Below are positions 8,472 through 16,897 of a DNA stretch of 64,000 bases, one piece after another (position 1 is the first letter of the stretch; each line of letters opens with the position of its first letter). The notes under the pieces are model-generated. The model searched no databases. It worked only from the letters and a program-made list of their open reading frames with translations, and was not told where the DNA came from. Source of the stretch: Pedobacter sp. FW305-3-2-15-E-R2A2 (GTDB lineage: Bacteria; Bacteroidota; Bacteroidia; Sphingobacteriales; Sphingobacteriaceae); the NCBI RefSeq assembly GCF_038446955.1, contig NZ_CP151803.1, forward strand, positions 3,534,001 to 3,598,000. Reading direction: 5' to 3'. The position numbers were made by a program, and so were the translations under genes.

Positions 8472-10577
8472 ATGTACATTTCGAAAATTATCATCGAAGG
8501 ATTCAGAAACTTCCCAAAAAACACAATCGAATTTAACGATGGTGTAAATGTAATCATCGGTCATAACAATGCCGGTAAGACCAGCCTTCTTAAGGCTATA
8601 GGCTTATTAATCGATCAAAATATTCCGAAAAGACTGGAAATTGATGACTTTTCGAAAAGTGCCACGTTGCTTGAGTTACAAACTCGACCACCTTTAGTTT
8701 CTATATCACTTGTTATTGATCAAAGCATAGGAGAAGATCTCTTAAGTGATGATCTTGTCACAGTTGCCGACTGGTTGGTAAAGCTTGACGAACCTTATCA
8801 AGCATTGCTAACTTATAAATTTTCACTCCCATTTGAGCGCCATGCTGATTACATGCTTGCTCTTTCAGGCTGTAATACTAAAACTGAGGCATGGCTAACC
8901 ATCAAGCACGATTTTCTGAGGTTCTATGTTAATAAGCTTTATGGTGGCGATCCTGACTTGAAGGCTGTAGCTGATAGTGCTTCACTACAAAAATTCGATT
9001 TTCAATTTCTAAACGCAATCCGTGACGTAGAGCGAGATATGTTTACTGGAAAAAACACCATGTTACGGGATGTTCTTGATTTTTTTATGGATTACGAAAT
9101 CAAATCGGAAGACGAGACAATAAAAAATAAAGCAACTAAGCAGAGTGAGATCAAAGGATTGAAAGCTGACTTTACTACTAAAGCTGGTGAATTAATTACA
9201 GAACTACAAACTAGAATGCGGGCAGGCAAGGAGCATATTCTTTCCTATGCTACGCAAACAGGGGCTACTTTCAATAACGCATTGCCCGATTTTGACGGCA
9301 CAATTTCAGATGTAGAAATGTACTCTGCATTGAAACTTATTATCGGATACGATGCTTTAGATATTAAAATCCCTGCTACACATAATGGTTTGGGATATAA
9401 TAATTTGATTTTTATGTCTCTACTTCTTGCAAAAATGCAGGTCAATGCAGATGGCAATTACCTAGGAAGCAACGCCAAAGTCTTTCCTGTATTAGCTATT
9501 GAAGAGCCCGAGGCCCACCTCCATCCGTCTATGCAATATAAATTTCTCAAATTTTTAAAGGAGAATAAAAGTCAGCGAAAAGTACGACAGGTATTTGTTA
9601 CCACCCACTCCACGCAAATTACATCGGCTGTATCTCTTGACGAAATAATCTGCCTGCATAATGAAAAGGGAGTAATCAGCGCTGGGTATCCAGGAAAAGT
9701 CTTTCCTGCCACACCGAAAGGAGAAGAAGCAAAAGCTTATGTACAGCGTTTTTTGGATGCAACAAGATCAGACATGCTTTTCGCACAGAAAATTATTTTG
9801 GTCGAAGGACTTGCTGAAGAACTTCTGATGCCGACCTTGGCAAAATATTGTGGCAGGCAACTGGATGATCACCACATTGCCATTGTTCCCGTTGGAGGTC
9901 GTTTTTTTGACCATTTTTTATATCTTTTCGACACAACAAATCCATACGCTATTCCGAAAAAAGTAGTGTGTTTAAAGGACAGAGATCCAGAAAGGAAGGA
10001 GGCAACGGAAATTCACTTTGGCAGTTGCTATCCATATACTTACGGACAGTCTCCTACACTCTATACTTACAAGGAACACCTTACCTCCAAAATGGTTAAG
10101 TATGCGTCACATGGCAACATTAGGTTCTTCGGTCAAAATCATCCGAAGGGAAAAACTTTTGAATACGAACTTTGCTTATCCAATTTAAATTCAGATATAC
10201 TGCTCACTAATTCCATTTCAAATCAGGGAGAGCTTAAAGATCTTCTAGATTTTTATTCGGCAGGCAGACCTTTGGCTGACCTGTTAGGACGTTTAGGGAA
10301 AAGTGGCTCGAATACTGACCTCAAAGACTCGATTAATGCGCTTAACGATCCGACATGGAGTGAAGAAGATAAAAAGAAGGCTGTTATCGCAACCCGATAT
10401 CTAAAATCGGTTGGGAAGGGAGAAAACGCATTGGAATTGGCTAATTCACTAGAGGCCAATCTAAAACTTCCACCAACAGCACCAAGTAATTCCATAGAGG
10501 GACAAGTTGTAAATCTGAGGCAGTCCTTTCATGTCCCTTACTACATCAAGAAATCAATTGTGTGGATATGCAAATAA
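8472..10577 (+). CDS. gajA: Gabija protein GajA: OLD-family ATPase/TOPRIM endonuclease
   Basis: This 701-aa protein has the OLD-family layout. An N-terminal ABC-type ATPase has Walker A GHNNAGKTS at 30-38, a split by an inserted helical region, then Walker B LAIEEPEAHLHP at 341-352 and a switch His379 in TTHS. A C-terminal TOPRIM nuclease has the metal-binding Glu445 (LVEG) and the acidic pair Asp503/Asp505 in LKDRD. In the Gabija system GajA is a nucleotide-sensing DNA nicking endonuclease that acts with GajB to stop phage. The start is ATG at 8472. Its 3' end overlaps gajB, and the pairing with a UvrD-like helicase is the defining Gabija arrangement. Length is slightly above the usual 550-700 aa. 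Assignment rests on motifs plus neighbour. Confidence 0.92.
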   Translation: MYISKIIIEGFRNFPKNTIEFNDGVNVIIGHNNAGKTSLLKAIGLLIDQNIPKRLEIDDFSKSATLLELQTRPPLVSISLVIDQSIGEDLLSDDLVTVADWLVKLDEPYQALLTYKFSLPFERHADYMLALSGCNTKTEAWLTIKHDFLRFYVNKLYGGDPDLKAVADSASLQKFDFQFLNAIRDVERDMFTGKNTMLRDVLDFFMDYEIKSEDETIKNKATKQSEIKGLKADFTTKAGELITELQTRMRAGKEHILSYATQTGATFNNALPDFDGTISDVEMYSALKLIIGYDALDIKIPATHNGLGYNNLIFMSLLLAKMQVNADGNYLGSNAKVFPVLAIEEPEAHLHPSMQYKFLKFLKENKSQRKVRQVFVTTHSTQITSAVSLDEIICLHNEKGVISAGYPGKVFPATPKGEEAKAYVQRFLDATRSDMLFAQKIILVEGLAEELLMPTLAKYCGRQLDDHHIAIVPVGGRFFDHFLYLFDTTNPYAIPKKVVCLKDRDPERKEATEIHFGSCYPYTYGQSPTLYTYKEHLTSKMVKYASHGNIRFFGQNHPKGKTFEYELCLSNLNSDILLTNSISNQGELKDLLDFYSAGRPLADLLGRLGKSGSNTDLKDSINALNDPTWSEEDKKKAVIATRYLKSVGKGENALELANSLEANLKLPPTAPSNSIEGQVVNLRQSFHVPYYIKKSIVWICK

Positions 10578-12313
10578 AGACAATTACTTCAGATGACCTT
10601 ATAGATATTGAACAGCCTTTTAAAGTGGCGGCTGGTCCTGGTGCAGGTAAAACTCATTGGCTTGTCAATCACATCAGGCAGGTATTGACTCATTCTAAGC
10701 GACTAGGGTGTTATCGAAAGATAGCGTGTATTACTTACACAAATACAGCTGTTAATACTATTATGGGAAGACTAAACTTTGCAGTGGACAGAGTAGAAAT
10801 ATCAACCATTCATAGTTTTATTTACAATAATATTCTTAAGCCCTACATGCATTTTATCGCCGACCGATATGAATTCAATGTTCGAAATATGGATGGTCAT
10901 GATGACCATTTTATTTCTAGAAGTAATATTAAGGAATGGATCGATAATTACCAGGGGGCAGCTAACTTGCGACATCCCTTCAGTCGTAATCAGTTGCTTC
11001 GGCTAGAAAATAATCTTAAGGCTTTAGGGAATTGGCTGTCCTCTATTTATTACCAATATAATGGTTCTAATTTAGAAATAGCTTTGGACAATGCAAAGGC
11101 ATTTGATAGAGTAAGTCGTACACGTTTGGGCAAAGCCTGCCTTGATGTGCTAAGTCCAGGTATAGAGGAATATAAAAAGATCTTTTGGCGTAAAGGAAAA
11201 CTTCATCATGAAGATGTCTTGTACTTCGGTTACCAACTGATAAAAGAATACCCTTTTATTGTTACGATTTTGCAAGCAAAATTTCCATATTTTTTTGTAG
11301 ACGAATTTCAAGACACGAGTCCTATTCAAACTGAAATTATTAAACTCCTGGCTCAGAAGGAAACTGTAATTGGAATCATTGGAGACAAGGCACAGGCTAT
11401 CTATAGCTTTCAGGGCGCAGCGTCAGGTGATTTTGAAGTATTTTCTTTAGCCGGTCAGCAGGATTATGTTATTGCAGATAACAGAAGAAGTACCAGTCAA
11501 ATAGTTGATGTACTGAATCACCTTAGGAGGGACATTCGACAAAATCCTGTGCGAAATGAGCTTGGATCCAAACCTGTTTTGTTTGTGGGGTCGAAAGAAA
11601 TTGCTTTTGCACAGGCAACACTTGCATGCGGTGGCGAAACCCTTATTACTTTGTCACGGGACAACGTGATGGTCAATGCCATGAAAAGGCTATATAATCA
11701 AGCTATCCCTGCAAGTAATTTATTAGAAGATCTTTTCGCTAAGGATAATGTTGATAGGGTTAAGGTAATTGTTCGATGTATGACCGCAGTCGAGTTGGGT
11801 TTGGAAAAGCGTTTTAAGGAAGCGATCAAAGAAATGGAAAAGATCAACTTTAATATTCAAGAAAAAAAGGAAAGAAAAAAAACAGCTTTCAACCAATTGT
11901 CACTATTGCTTTCGAAGTATCCAGCATTTAAAGATCATGCGTTGCTGGATTTTTATGAACTTGTGAAAGCAGATATTAAAACTGATATTCCAGCTTTAAC
12001 GAGAGGTGCAATAAAAGTGTTTTATGAAGCACATACCTATGCTCAAATAGCACTTTTTATCAAAATCAACGACGAGAATTTGGATTGCCGTACAGTCCAT
12101 AAAGCAAAAGGTGATGAATTTGATAACGTTTTATTCACGATGACAAGTGATGTGGAAGTGGGTTATTTAGTTTCTCCCAATTTAACTGTAGAAGAACAAC
12201 GGATTAGGTATGTTGCGCTTAGCCGTGCCAGACAGCGGCTGTTCGTTAATGTGCCTACGCTGAACCCACAAGCTGAAGCCAGCCTAAAAAACCTTTTCGA
12301 TATCAAAAGGTAA
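10568..12313 (+). CDS. gajB: Gabija protein GajB: UvrD/Rep-like SF1 helicase
   Basis: This protein of about 581 aa is a superfamily 1A helicase. Walker A is AAGPGAGKT close to the N-terminus (about residue 25 counted from the alternative GTG). Motif Ia region ITYTNTAV, motif II VDEFQDTSP, motif III GDKAQAIYSFQGA and motif VI YVALSRARQRL follow in order. The Q-motif region upstream of Walker A is short, as in GajB. I chose ATG 10568, which overlaps the last 10 nt of gajA; an in-frame GTG at 10562 is the alternative. In Gabija, GajB binds the GajA tetramer and is thought to be activated by DNA ends produced by GajA. No other defence gene follows; the next gene is a decayed integrase. Confidence 0.92.
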   Translation: MQIKTITSDDLIDIEQPFKVAAGPGAGKTHWLVNHIRQVLTHSKRLGCYRKIACITYTNTAVNTIMGRLNFAVDRVEISTIHSFIYNNILKPYMHFIADRYEFNVRNMDGHDDHFISRSNIKEWIDNYQGAANLRHPFSRNQLLRLENNLKALGNWLSSIYYQYNGSNLEIALDNAKAFDRVSRTRLGKACLDVLSPGIEEYKKIFWRKGKLHHEDVLYFGYQLIKEYPFIVTILQAKFPYFFVDEFQDTSPIQTEIIKLLAQKETVIGIIGDKAQAIYSFQGAASGDFEVFSLAGQQDYVIADNRRSTSQIVDVLNHLRRDIRQNPVRNELGSKPVLFVGSKEIAFAQATLACGGETLITLSRDNVMVNAMKRLYNQAIPASNLLEDLFAKDNVDRVKVIVRCMTAVELGLEKRFKEAIKEMEKINFNIQEKKERKKTAFNQLSLLLSKYPAFKDHALLDFYELVKADIKTDIPALTRGAIKVFYEAHTYAQIALFIKINDENLDCRTVHKAKGDEFDNVLFTMTSDVEVGYLVSPNLTVEEQRIRYVALSRARQRLFVNVPTLNPQAEASLKNLFDIKR

Positions 12314-12370
12314 GTTAGGCACAGTTGATATACCGGTTGACCACTAAATGGGAACAAATTTTAAGAGCAA

Positions 12371-12409
12371 ATAACTATACTTGAATATTAAATATTCAAG
12401 TATAGTTAT
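12371..12409. repeat. Perfect 39-nt palindrome over the integrase start codon
   Basis: A 19-bp arm beginning ATAACTATAC, a single central A, and its exact reverse complement occupy 12371-12409. The right arm runs into the ATG at 12408-12410 of the integrase pseudogene. In mRNA this would form a hairpin that buries the start codon and any ribosome-binding sequence. As DNA it could be an operator or recombination-directionality site. AT content is very high. Confidence 0.85.
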
Positions 12410-13656
12410 GGCATCAGTTAAAGTCTATCCCAGGCTAGATAAGATCAATAAAAATGGCCAGGTGCCGATCTATCTACGTCTAACCAAAAACAGAAAATCA
12501 AAGTACATCGCTCTCGATGTCTACATCAATCCAAAAGACTAGAATGACAAAACAGGCAAAGTAAAACCAGGTGCAAAGAATGCCACTCAAATAAACAGTT
12601 TCATTTCTTCCAAAGAAGCGGAAGCAGAAGCTATCTCCCTGGAGATGGAAACCAAATCTAAATTTATCACAGCCTATGATATCAAGTCCACGATCATTGG
12701 TAATCCACCAGCTGATTTTTTTGAGTTTATGTCGAATAGGAGTAAGGCACTATCTGAAGAGTTGAGTATTGGAACAATCAGAAGGTTCAATGGCATACTT
12801 GGCAAACTGAAAAAATTCACAAAGCGGGACAAGTTGTTCTTTGATGAGATTAACATCAAGTTTATAAGAGACTTTCAGCAGTTCCTGGTTGAAGAACTAA
12901 AGAATCACAACAACACTATTCATTCCAACCTGAAAGCAATCAGAAAGATGATCAGTGATGCGATTGATGAAGAGCTGATGCCGGCAGAGAAAAACCCTTT
13001 CAATAAGATCAAACTGAAAGGGCAAAAGACCTTCAGAGAATTTCTTCTGGATGATGAACTGGAAAGAATTGAAAGCCTGGATTTGGAGCATGGTTCCATC
13101 ATCAACCACCATCGAAACCTTTACGTTTTCAGCGCCTACTCCGGAGGCGTCCGGATTTCGGATCTGCTGCTTATGCGTTGGAAGAATTTCAATGGGAAAA
13201 CATCTCTACTTCCAGGTCAAAAAGACAAAAGAGGATCTGAGTATCAAGCTACCAAAAGAATCACTCGATATACTTAAGTTTTACAAAACCTATCAGCGTA
13301 AGAGTGACACTCTTGATCCGGATTCATTCATCTTCCCGTTGCTTAATATAGCTACTGATGAAACTGATAAACTGAAACTCTTCAATGCAATTTCATCGGC
13401 TACTGCTTTCACAAATAAGAGCCTCCGGAAAATCGGCATTCTCGCAAACATCAATAAAAAGATTTCCTTTCACACAGCCAGGCATAGTTGGGCAGTAAGA
13501 GCGCTGCAGAAAGGGATGCGAATAGAGTATGTTTCCAAACTGATGGGTCACGCATCGGTAAAACATACAGAGATTTATGCAAGAATATTGAATGAGGAAC
13601 TGGATAAAGCCATGAATATTTTCGACAAAACACAGAAGTTAAAAAAGGCAGTATAG
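12408..13656 (+). pseudogene. Tyrosine recombinase/integrase, inactivated by amber codon and frameshift
   Basis: The gene reads from ATG 12408 as a Bacteroidota phage-integrase family protein with an N-terminal Arm-type domain, SAM-like core-binding domain and catalytic domain. A TAG at 12540-12542 (codon 45) replaces what is a Trp in the usual KDWN context. A second lesion near 13193-13200, in the run GGGAAAA, shifts the frame by one base; the downstream part continues in frame from MGKHLYFQ. The catalytic residues remain readable: Arg in GGVRISDLL, His and Arg in HTARHSW, and Tyr in HTEIYARI. Neither lesion destroys a catalytic residue, but both prevent a full-length product. The gene abuts tRNA-Lys, its likely target. 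A sequencing error could explain the homopolymer shift, less easily both lesions. Confidence 0.88.
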
Positions 13657-13689
13657 AGAATGTTTTACCTATGTTGTACCTGTAAGCAA

Positions 13690-13724
13690 CAATGCCCTGC
13701 AACTATTTAAGTAACAGGGCATTG
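13690..13724. terminator. Hairpin between integrase remnant and tRNA-Lys
   Basis: A perfect 10-bp stem (CAATGCCCTG at 13690-13699 and its complement at 13715-13724) encloses a 15-nt loop. It lies between the convergent ends of the integrase remnant and the tRNA gene. Flanking T runs are weak on both strands, so it may act as a factor-assisted bidirectional terminator. Confidence 0.5.
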
Positions 13725-13737
13725 ATAATTCTGTTTG

Positions 13738-13810
13738 TGATCCCGCTGGGATTCGAACCCAGGACCACTACATTAAAAGTGTAATGCTCTACCAGCTGAG
13801 CTACGGAATC
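13738..13810 (-). tRNA. tRNA-Lys (anticodon TTT)
   Basis: The minus strand from 13810 folds as a 73-nt cloverleaf. The acceptor stem GATTCCG pairs with CGGGATC with one G-T wobble. The D arm has AGCTCAGCTGGTAGAGC, the anticodon loop is CTTTTAA, and the T arm has GGTTCGAATCC. The discriminator is A at 13738, and CCA is not encoded. The 3' end faces the integrase remnant 81 bp away, which makes this the likely attachment gene of the defence island. Confidence 0.95.
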
Positions 13811-13834
13811 ATTTGTTTCCCTTGATTGGGGTTG

Positions 13835-13842
13835 CAAAAGTA
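13835..13842 (-). promoter_or_regulatory. Putative -7 element of the tRNA-Lys gene
   Basis: TACTTTTG on the minus strand matches TAnnTTTG and lies 24 bp upstream of the tRNA 5' end, a typical distance. A -33 element at standard spacing is not evident. Confidence 0.45.
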
Positions 13843-14025
13843 TAATTTTTGCTCAAATATTATGCTTCCTAATTGCTGAATAATGAAAATAAAATCAATT
13901 TACTTTCTAATCGGTTGATTTATAAGATTAAAAAAAATGACTTTTGTTATAAAAATTGCTGAATAAGCCTCAATTTGCGAGGATCTACTCTTTATAGAGA
14001 CACCATACCGAATCTTCAATGGAAG

Positions 14026-14742
14026 ATGACTATACTAGAGATGCAAATAAGACATGTTAACGGTAATCCAATGATGCCAAAAGAATTAATCTTAAAAAAA
14101 GACAATATCATCATCTATTCTGTATTAGGATCACCAATGTTTGCATTGCTAGCATTTGTATTGTATACCACGTTTTCTGGACCAGGTAGCGAAGAATTAA
14201 TGATGAGGGATGCTCTGTCAGCAGATTTTAAGGGCCGTGTTGATTCAATGTATTTTGATCAAAGAAACCATAACGGGAAGTACGCAATACTAAACAATGG
14301 TCAATTATATCCGATTTATAGAAATTGGGAGCGTAATATTGAGGTAGGTGACTCCTTATATAAGCAAAAAGGAACATTTCTGGTGGAAATTTATAAAAAG
14401 AATAAAACGCAGATTACGCTAAACTACCTGGATACCTATAAGGAAAACAAAAGCTACGAAGGTGGCTGGAATGTGATCATAAAAGAACCTGCTGCCTTAA
14501 ATTTTAGCGGTGCAATAACATCCACTTATCGGGCAAAGAATGATCATAATGCAAAAATGGTGGTTTTGAAAGATGGGTATACCTATGCAATATGGGCGGA
14601 ATGGGAGGGCCTTGTTGAAGTAGGTGATTCCTTATCTAAAAAGAGGGGCTCATTAGATGTTCTAGTATACAAAAAGAACAATAGTAAGATAATCCTAAAC
14701 TATCAAACCCTGGGCAAATCCAGAGGATTGGAATTTAATTAA
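14026..14742 (+). CDS. Membrane-anchored protein with a duplicated ~75-aa domain
   Basis: I do not recognise a family. The reading frame is open from 13975, but the first ATG is 14026 (others at 14041, 14071 and 14074), giving about 238 aa. One hydrophobic segment near the N-terminus (IIYSVLGSPMFALLAFVLY) should anchor it in the inner membrane with the rest outside the cytoplasm. The remainder is two tandem copies of one domain. Shared features are the opening F-x-G-x-(V/I)-x-S-x-Y, an aromatic WER/WEG turn, the motif EVGDSL and the ending YKKN followed by I-x-LNY. The duplication suggests a two-lobed beta-rich fold. It stands alone after the tRNA gene and converges on the following DUF6266 gene. 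Function unknown. Confidence 0.7.
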   Translation: MTILEMQIRHVNGNPMMPKELILKKDNIIIYSVLGSPMFALLAFVLYTTFSGPGSEELMMRDALSADFKGRVDSMYFDQRNHNGKYAILNNGQLYPIYRNWERNIEVGDSLYKQKGTFLVEIYKKNKTQITLNYLDTYKENKSYEGGWNVIIKEPAALNFSGAITSTYRAKNDHNAKMVVLKDGYTYAIWAEWEGLVEVGDSLSKKRGSLDVLVYKKNNSKIILNYQTLGKSRGLEFN

Positions 14743-14855
14743 CAGTAATATGGGCTGTATACTCAATCCATAGCAATTCACGCCAGAGAAGATCCGTTAG
14801 GTTCTCTGGTATATCATTACCTCGTAAATGAACACCTAATCTCTTGGCTAAACGA

Positions 14856-15899
14856 CTAATTCAGCAGGTCCCATTCCGACTTCAATATCGCAAACTGATA
14901 TTCATCAACCCATTTGCCATTCAGAAAGCGATTTTCAATAAAACGACCTTCTTTTCTAAAACCCATTAGCCTCAATAAGCTGATGGTTTCCTGATTATTC
15001 GTGTTTATATTGACTACAACCCGGTTAACCCTTGCCTTTTCAAATAAAAGAGACAGCGTTGATAATAGAAATGTTTCTAAGTCCGGTTGTTCGTCAGGAG
15101 AGGGGTTGATTCTGAGTTCTGCAATACGGGCATCATGCTGATTGAGGCTAAATTCACAGCCTTCGCCCACCTTTTGTGTCAGTTTATGCTGTAGATCCTT
15201 GACAAACTCTGTGATATCCTCAATTTCCAGAGTGTTATTGTCTGGAGTTTTCGCTTTACGATCCAGGTTTAAAGAACCTGCATGCACACTATTGGAAACT
15301 GCTTTTCCATTGTCTTTAGCAAAAGAAATATAGGCCTCCATACGTTCATTGATATGTTCCAAGCCAATTACAATCACATCTTTACCTTCGACTCTTTTTG
15401 CCCCGATCAGTTGGCAGCAGGTCTCTTTTATATCTGGAAAATAGATCACCAGCATTGTGCGGTCAGTGTGGTACTCGCTCGCCGGACTGTCCGATATTTC
15501 CCAGTTAAACGTGATTTTCTCATGATTTTGGCTGATGCTCGGCTTAACAGCTACAGGAAGCGCTCCCATGCTCATTAATACTTTCGTATAGTCCAGGCTA
15601 ATGTCTGGATATATGCCCTGAAGCGCATTTTTTTTATTGTAAGAAACTGCCTCATTGTACTCGTTTCTATCCGTTCCGGCAACTGCCAAACGAAATCCTG
15701 CCCTGATCGCATGAATGGAAGGCTTGAGGATCTCATTGACCACCTTCATCTTTTCACAATTTGCCTTTCTTGCCGGAGTAAGGGGTTTACTGCTTTTGCC
15801 AATTGTTCTAATCACATGTTTACCTTTTAAGGTATAACCTACCAGGTTGCCGATTCTGCCATGGAATCCGCCAAATAACCCATTTCTTAAATTTCCCAT
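14856..15899 (-). CDS. DUF6266 protein fused to a GNAT-like C-terminal domain
   Basis: This 347-aa protein starts with the DUF6266 signature: a short Gly-rich opening (NGLFGGFHGRIGNLVG), then a KGKHVIRT segment and GKSSKPLTPAR. Residues 1 to about 205 align by eye with the two other DUF6266 genes at 19185 and 21261, including the shared A-V-S-Y-N then IDY/LDY pattern. Residues from about 225 to the end look like a GNAT acetyltransferase of the RimJ type: N-x-E-T-x-SLLRLMGF then a Gly, D and EW near the C-terminus. The usual acetyl-CoA loop (Q/R-x-x-G-x-G/A) is not present where expected; PSPDEQPD occupies that position. No signal peptide is seen. Function is unknown; the acetyltransferase part may be inactive or repurposed. 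Confidence 0.75.
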   Translation of the reverse strand: MGNLRNGLFGGFHGRIGNLVGYTLKGKHVIRTIGKSSKPLTPARKANCEKMKVVNEILKPSIHAIRAGFRLAVAGTDRNEYNEAVSYNKKNALQGIYPDISLDYTKVLMSMGALPVAVKPSISQNHEKITFNWEISDSPASEYHTDRTMLVIYFPDIKETCCQLIGAKRVEGKDVIVIGLEHINERMEAYISFAKDNGKAVSNSVHAGSLNLDRKAKTPDNNTLEIEDITEFVKDLQHKLTQKVGEGCEFSLNQHDARIAELRINPSPDEQPDLETFLLSTLSLLFEKARVNRVVVNINTNNQETISLLRLMGFRKEGRFIENRFLNGKWVDEYQFAILKSEWDLLN

Positions 15900-16250
15900 T
15901 TCGATTTTTTCAGTTAATTATTTAATTGTTTTTCTACAATTTACGAAATGTTTTTCATATCGTGTTAATGTGCGCTTTAGTAAAGTAAACAATCGTTTGA
16001 CTTTGGAAACACCGTTTAAAGGTGCTCAGGACCAACAATTGACCTATCAACTACCTTATAATGGTTAAATGATGGTCAACTGAAGGATAACGGAAATAAA
16101 AAACATTTAAACACGATCTGAACAGGGGGGGGGCACTTTTGGCTTAAAATCAATTGAATGATCTTAATTATTAATTAATAAGTTTGTTATTGTATTTTAA
16201 ATTAAATAAATTAGACATAACAATAAGTATTTAAACGAGTCTTGCCGTTG
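15900..16250. other. AT-rich intergenic region with a nine-G tract
   Basis: No gene is supported here. A run of nine G residues lies at 16125-16133, unusual in this AT-rich surrounding. Just before it, AAACACGATCTGAACAG (16107-16124 area) recurs as AAACTTGATCTGAACAG at about 18449-18465, upstream of another small gene cluster. The shared block may be a regulatory site or promoter part. Confidence 0.5.
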
Positions 16251-16256
16251 TAAAAA

Positions 16257-16421
16257 TCTGACACCGCAAAGTAAGACAGTAGAATACCTATATCTATTAT
16301 ATATAGATGTGCTATATTTGCGCGTCCAAAAAATAGATGTGAGGACTGCTGTAATTCCATTTTGCGTAAGGTGTCAGATACTTTATAATACAACTGTGGT
16401 TGGTAGTCCTCACATTTATTT
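16257..16421. other. Interleaved inverted repeats, possible structured RNA or regulatory element
   Basis: Two inverted repeats interleave. The first pairs 16257-16270 with 16361-16378 (TCTGACACC/GGTGTCAGA plus GCAAA/TTTGC, with a 4-nt bulge). The second pairs 16331-16347 with 16405-16421: a 17-bp stem containing ATGTGAGGACT and one G-T pair. Their A-B-A'-B' order permits either alternative folds or a pseudoknot. A promoter-like TATATTTG at 16313-16320 (plus) would start a transcript carrying only the second stem. A 77-codon minus-strand open frame covers the same bases, but its translation resembles no family I know. The element could be a small RNA, an attenuator for the downstream gene pair, or a degraded mobile repeat. 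Confidence 0.5.
16313..16320 (+). promoter_or_regulatory. Putative -7 element TATATTTG
   Basis: Exact match to TAnnTTTG, placed so that transcription would begin just before the 17-bp stem at 16331. No clear -33 partner is seen. It is the only such element before the 16622-17333 gene pair that I noticed. Confidence 0.4.
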
Positions 16422-16621
16422 GTGATCACTTCTATAAGGCTCATTAAACTTTATGAGCCATGAAATCAAGAAACACCCCCAATAACCAACATCTTATTCA
16501 TCGATCCTTCGGTTTTAGTAAGGCAATTTTTCGGGATTAAATTTCCCGCACCGGTTTGACATGTCCAAACTGCGCGCTCATTATCCCTAAATCATCGTAC
16601 TCATCATTAAAACGCCATGAC

Positions 16622-16897
16622 ATGATCAAAATAGAAAGCCAAAAAATAATAATTGAAATAGACCACCTCGAAAATTACGAACATGATTTTATTGAAGATC
16701 TGCAGTTTGACCTGATTCAACTGATGAACTGTGTCCACATCTTAAAAAATGAACTTGATCCGGATCTGCTTTTCGACAGTTCTTTCCTGAGCATTGCACA
16801 TTTACAAAGAGCGTTGGTTCCTTCTGCTTCTCAAATCAAAAAAATATATCCAATTACTCATACTGAACCAGATCCAAATGAAAAAGAACCTATATAA
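16622..16897 (+). CDS. Small acidic hypothetical protein upstream of the RadC-like gene
   Basis: From ATG 16622 this encodes 91 aa, beginning MIKIESQKI. The frame extends upstream to a TTG at 16556, but the ATG fits better. It is acidic and probably helical (stretches rich in D, E, L and I such as HDFIEDLQFDLIQLM). It has no signal peptide or membrane segment. Its stop lies 20 nt inside the following RadC-like gene, so the two are probably translated together. I do not recognise the family; small proteins of this kind accompany RadC/JAB genes on Bacteroidota accessory elements, though that is only an impression from memory. Confidence 0.6.
   Translation: MIKIESQKIIIEIDHLENYEHDFIEDLQFDLIQLMNCVHILKNELDPDLLFDSSFLSIAHLQRALVPSASQIKKIYPITHTEPDPNEKEPI

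Noticed and set aside
1370..12313. Complete BREX or DISARM system
   Set aside because: Only a methylase and a PLD-helicase are present; no BrxC/PglZ, BrxL, DrmA or DrmB homologue is seen. The other two genes are a Gabija pair.
13738..13810. tRNA-derived attachment repeat within the window
   Set aside because: I looked for a second copy of the tRNA 3' end (GGTTCGAATCC) between 1 and 13700 and did not find one; the other border, if any, is outside.
16211..16444. 77-codon minus-strand frame over the interleaved repeats
   Set aside because: The translation is not protein-like compared with neighbours and the sequence is explained better by its inverted repeats; kept only as a structured element.
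16794..16877. Upstream extension of the RadC-like protein
   Set aside because: It overlaps the coding sequence of the previous gene, is Leu/Lys/Tyr-rich and not like RadC; ATG 16878 is the better start.
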